From contig NZ_OY759872.1 in the NCBI RefSeq assembly GCF_963662805.1, positions 1 through 52,392 of the forward strand: DNA of 52,392 nt. The letters are read 5' to 3'. The position numbers and the translations under genes were made by a program. Positions 51,926 to 52,392 of the stretch are shown here, piece by piece. Source of the DNA: an uncultured Cohaesibacter sp. (GTDB taxonomy: Bacteria; Pseudomonadota; Alphaproteobacteria; Rhizobiales; Cohaesibacteraceae). Every line of letters begins with the position of its first letter. The stretch's first letter is position 1. The notes under the pieces were generated by a model. It worked only from the letters and a program-made list of their open reading frames with translations, was not told where the DNA came from and did not search any database.

Positions 51926-52392
51926 ATGACCAACCGGACCTTTGTCGGCCTTTGTCTCTTGCCTTTGATGATTTTTTCGCTCGCCTTTCTTGCGCTGCCG
52001 CTGGTGCGACTGGTGCTGGCGTCGGTTGAAGGCGAAAGCGGCTGGGCAATCTATCTGACAATTCTACAAACGCCGCGCTATCTCATCAGCCTGCAACAAA
52101 CCGTGCTGGTATCGGTCGCCGTGACGCTGGCCGCTCTGGCCATCTCCACAACGGCGGGGCTGTTTCTGGCACGCAACAGCTTTCCCGGACGTGGATTTCT
52201 CATCTCGGTTCTTACATTGCCACTGGCCTTTCCCGGTGTCGTCATCGGCTTTCTCATCATTCTGCTCGGGGGGCGACAAGGACTGATCAATCAGCTGACG
52301 CCGGGGCGGGTCGTGTTTGCCTACTCGCTGTTCGGCCTGTTCCTTGGCTATCTCTATTTCTCGATCCCGCGTGTTTTGCTGACGGTGATGGC
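51926..52392 (+). CDS. ABC importer permease, 5' part (cut by window end)
   Basis: From the ATG at 51926 an open frame runs to the window edge (155 codons and more beyond). It reads MTNRTFVGLCLLPLMIFSLA and continues with hydrophobic helices: TPRYLISLQQTVLVSVAVTLAALAISTTAGLFLARNSFPGRG, then LPLAFPGVVIGFLIILLGGRQG. The pattern (cytoplasmic start, helix, then a TM permease core beginning TVLVSVAVTLAALAI) is that of MetI-type permeases of family 1 importers such as Fe(III), thiamine or phosphonate-related systems. It follows the binding-protein gene, so it is its membrane partner; the ATPase should lie beyond the window. Confidence 0.85.
   Translation, partial: MTNRTFVGLCLLPLMIFSLAFLALPLVRLVLASVEGESGWAIYLTILQTPRYLISLQQTVLVSVAVTLAALAISTTAGLFLARNSFPGRGFLISVLTLPLAFPGVVIGFLIILLGGRQGLINQLTPGRVVFAYSLFGLFLGYLYFSIPRVLLTVM

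Noticed and set aside
1..52392. Defence island, prophage or secretion system of a new type
   Set aside because: No integrase, transposase, nuclease, toxin-antitoxin pair or phage structural gene was recognised; the only sign of transfer is the local prfC scar.

Overview
The window looks like chromosomal DNA of a flagellated alphaproteobacterium of the Hyphomicrobiales kind. It carries CtrA and ChpT, CcrM-type GANTC sites, an EipA (DUF1134) protein and a rhizobia-like che operon. A marine relative such as the Cohaesibacter/Roseibium group would fit, but that placement is inference from gene content, not a database result. No rRNA, tRNA, CRISPR array, transposase or integrase was found.

Region 1 (1-18.9 kb) is a motility, cell-cycle and envelope block. 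It holds the 3' end of flhA, a PqiA-like membrane protein with a HemG-type protoporphyrinogen oxidase, fliI-fliJ, ctrA, a secreted 16-residue-repeat protein, and a chemotaxis operon cheA-cheW-cheY-cheB-cheR followed by a clear terminator. Next to cheA lies chpT, the phosphotransferase that feeds CtrA. Full TTAA-N7-TTAAC CtrA boxes lie before cheA and before the repeat protein, and six GANTC sites sit in the fliI/ctrA intergenic region. A YHS-domain protein, EipA, a membrane-anchored coiled-coil protein and the ABC-F ATPase Uup follow.

Region 2 (18.9-28 kb) is a mixed accessory stretch: a secreted caspase-like protein with a frame break at its 3' end, a small ribbon-helix-helix-like protein divergent from a DMT exporter, release factor 3 (prfC), a TPR-methyltransferase, a leftover second copy of the prfC 3' end, a lower-GC membrane protein of unknown function, a YbaY/YscW-like protein and a secreted peptidoglycan-binding protein. 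The duplicated prfC end looks like a recombination or insertion scar.

Region 3 (28-38.5 kb) is metabolism: ilvD, a stand-alone trpB, and four genes that together make spermidine from arginine by the carboxyspermidine route: arginine decarboxylase, carboxynorspermidine synthase, carboxynorspermidine decarboxylase and agmatinase. A small secreted protein and a GNAT acetyltransferase follow.

Region 4 (38.5-52.4 kb) is catabolism and uptake: an enolase-superfamily dehydratase/racemase with a divergent GntR regulator, a cold-shock protein, a dCMP deaminase, and an AraC regulator divergent from a complete branched-chain-type ABC importer. The last ATPase of that importer is in frame with an aldehyde dehydrogenase. 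A LacI regulator with a perfect palindromic operator then precedes a second ABC importer, whose binding-protein gene has two compensating frameshifts and whose permease runs off the window.

At least three apparent single-base indels (caspase-like gene and the last binding protein) mean that every frame-dependent oddity here, including the LivF-aldehyde dehydrogenase fusion, should be checked against raw reads or relatives before it is treated as biology.
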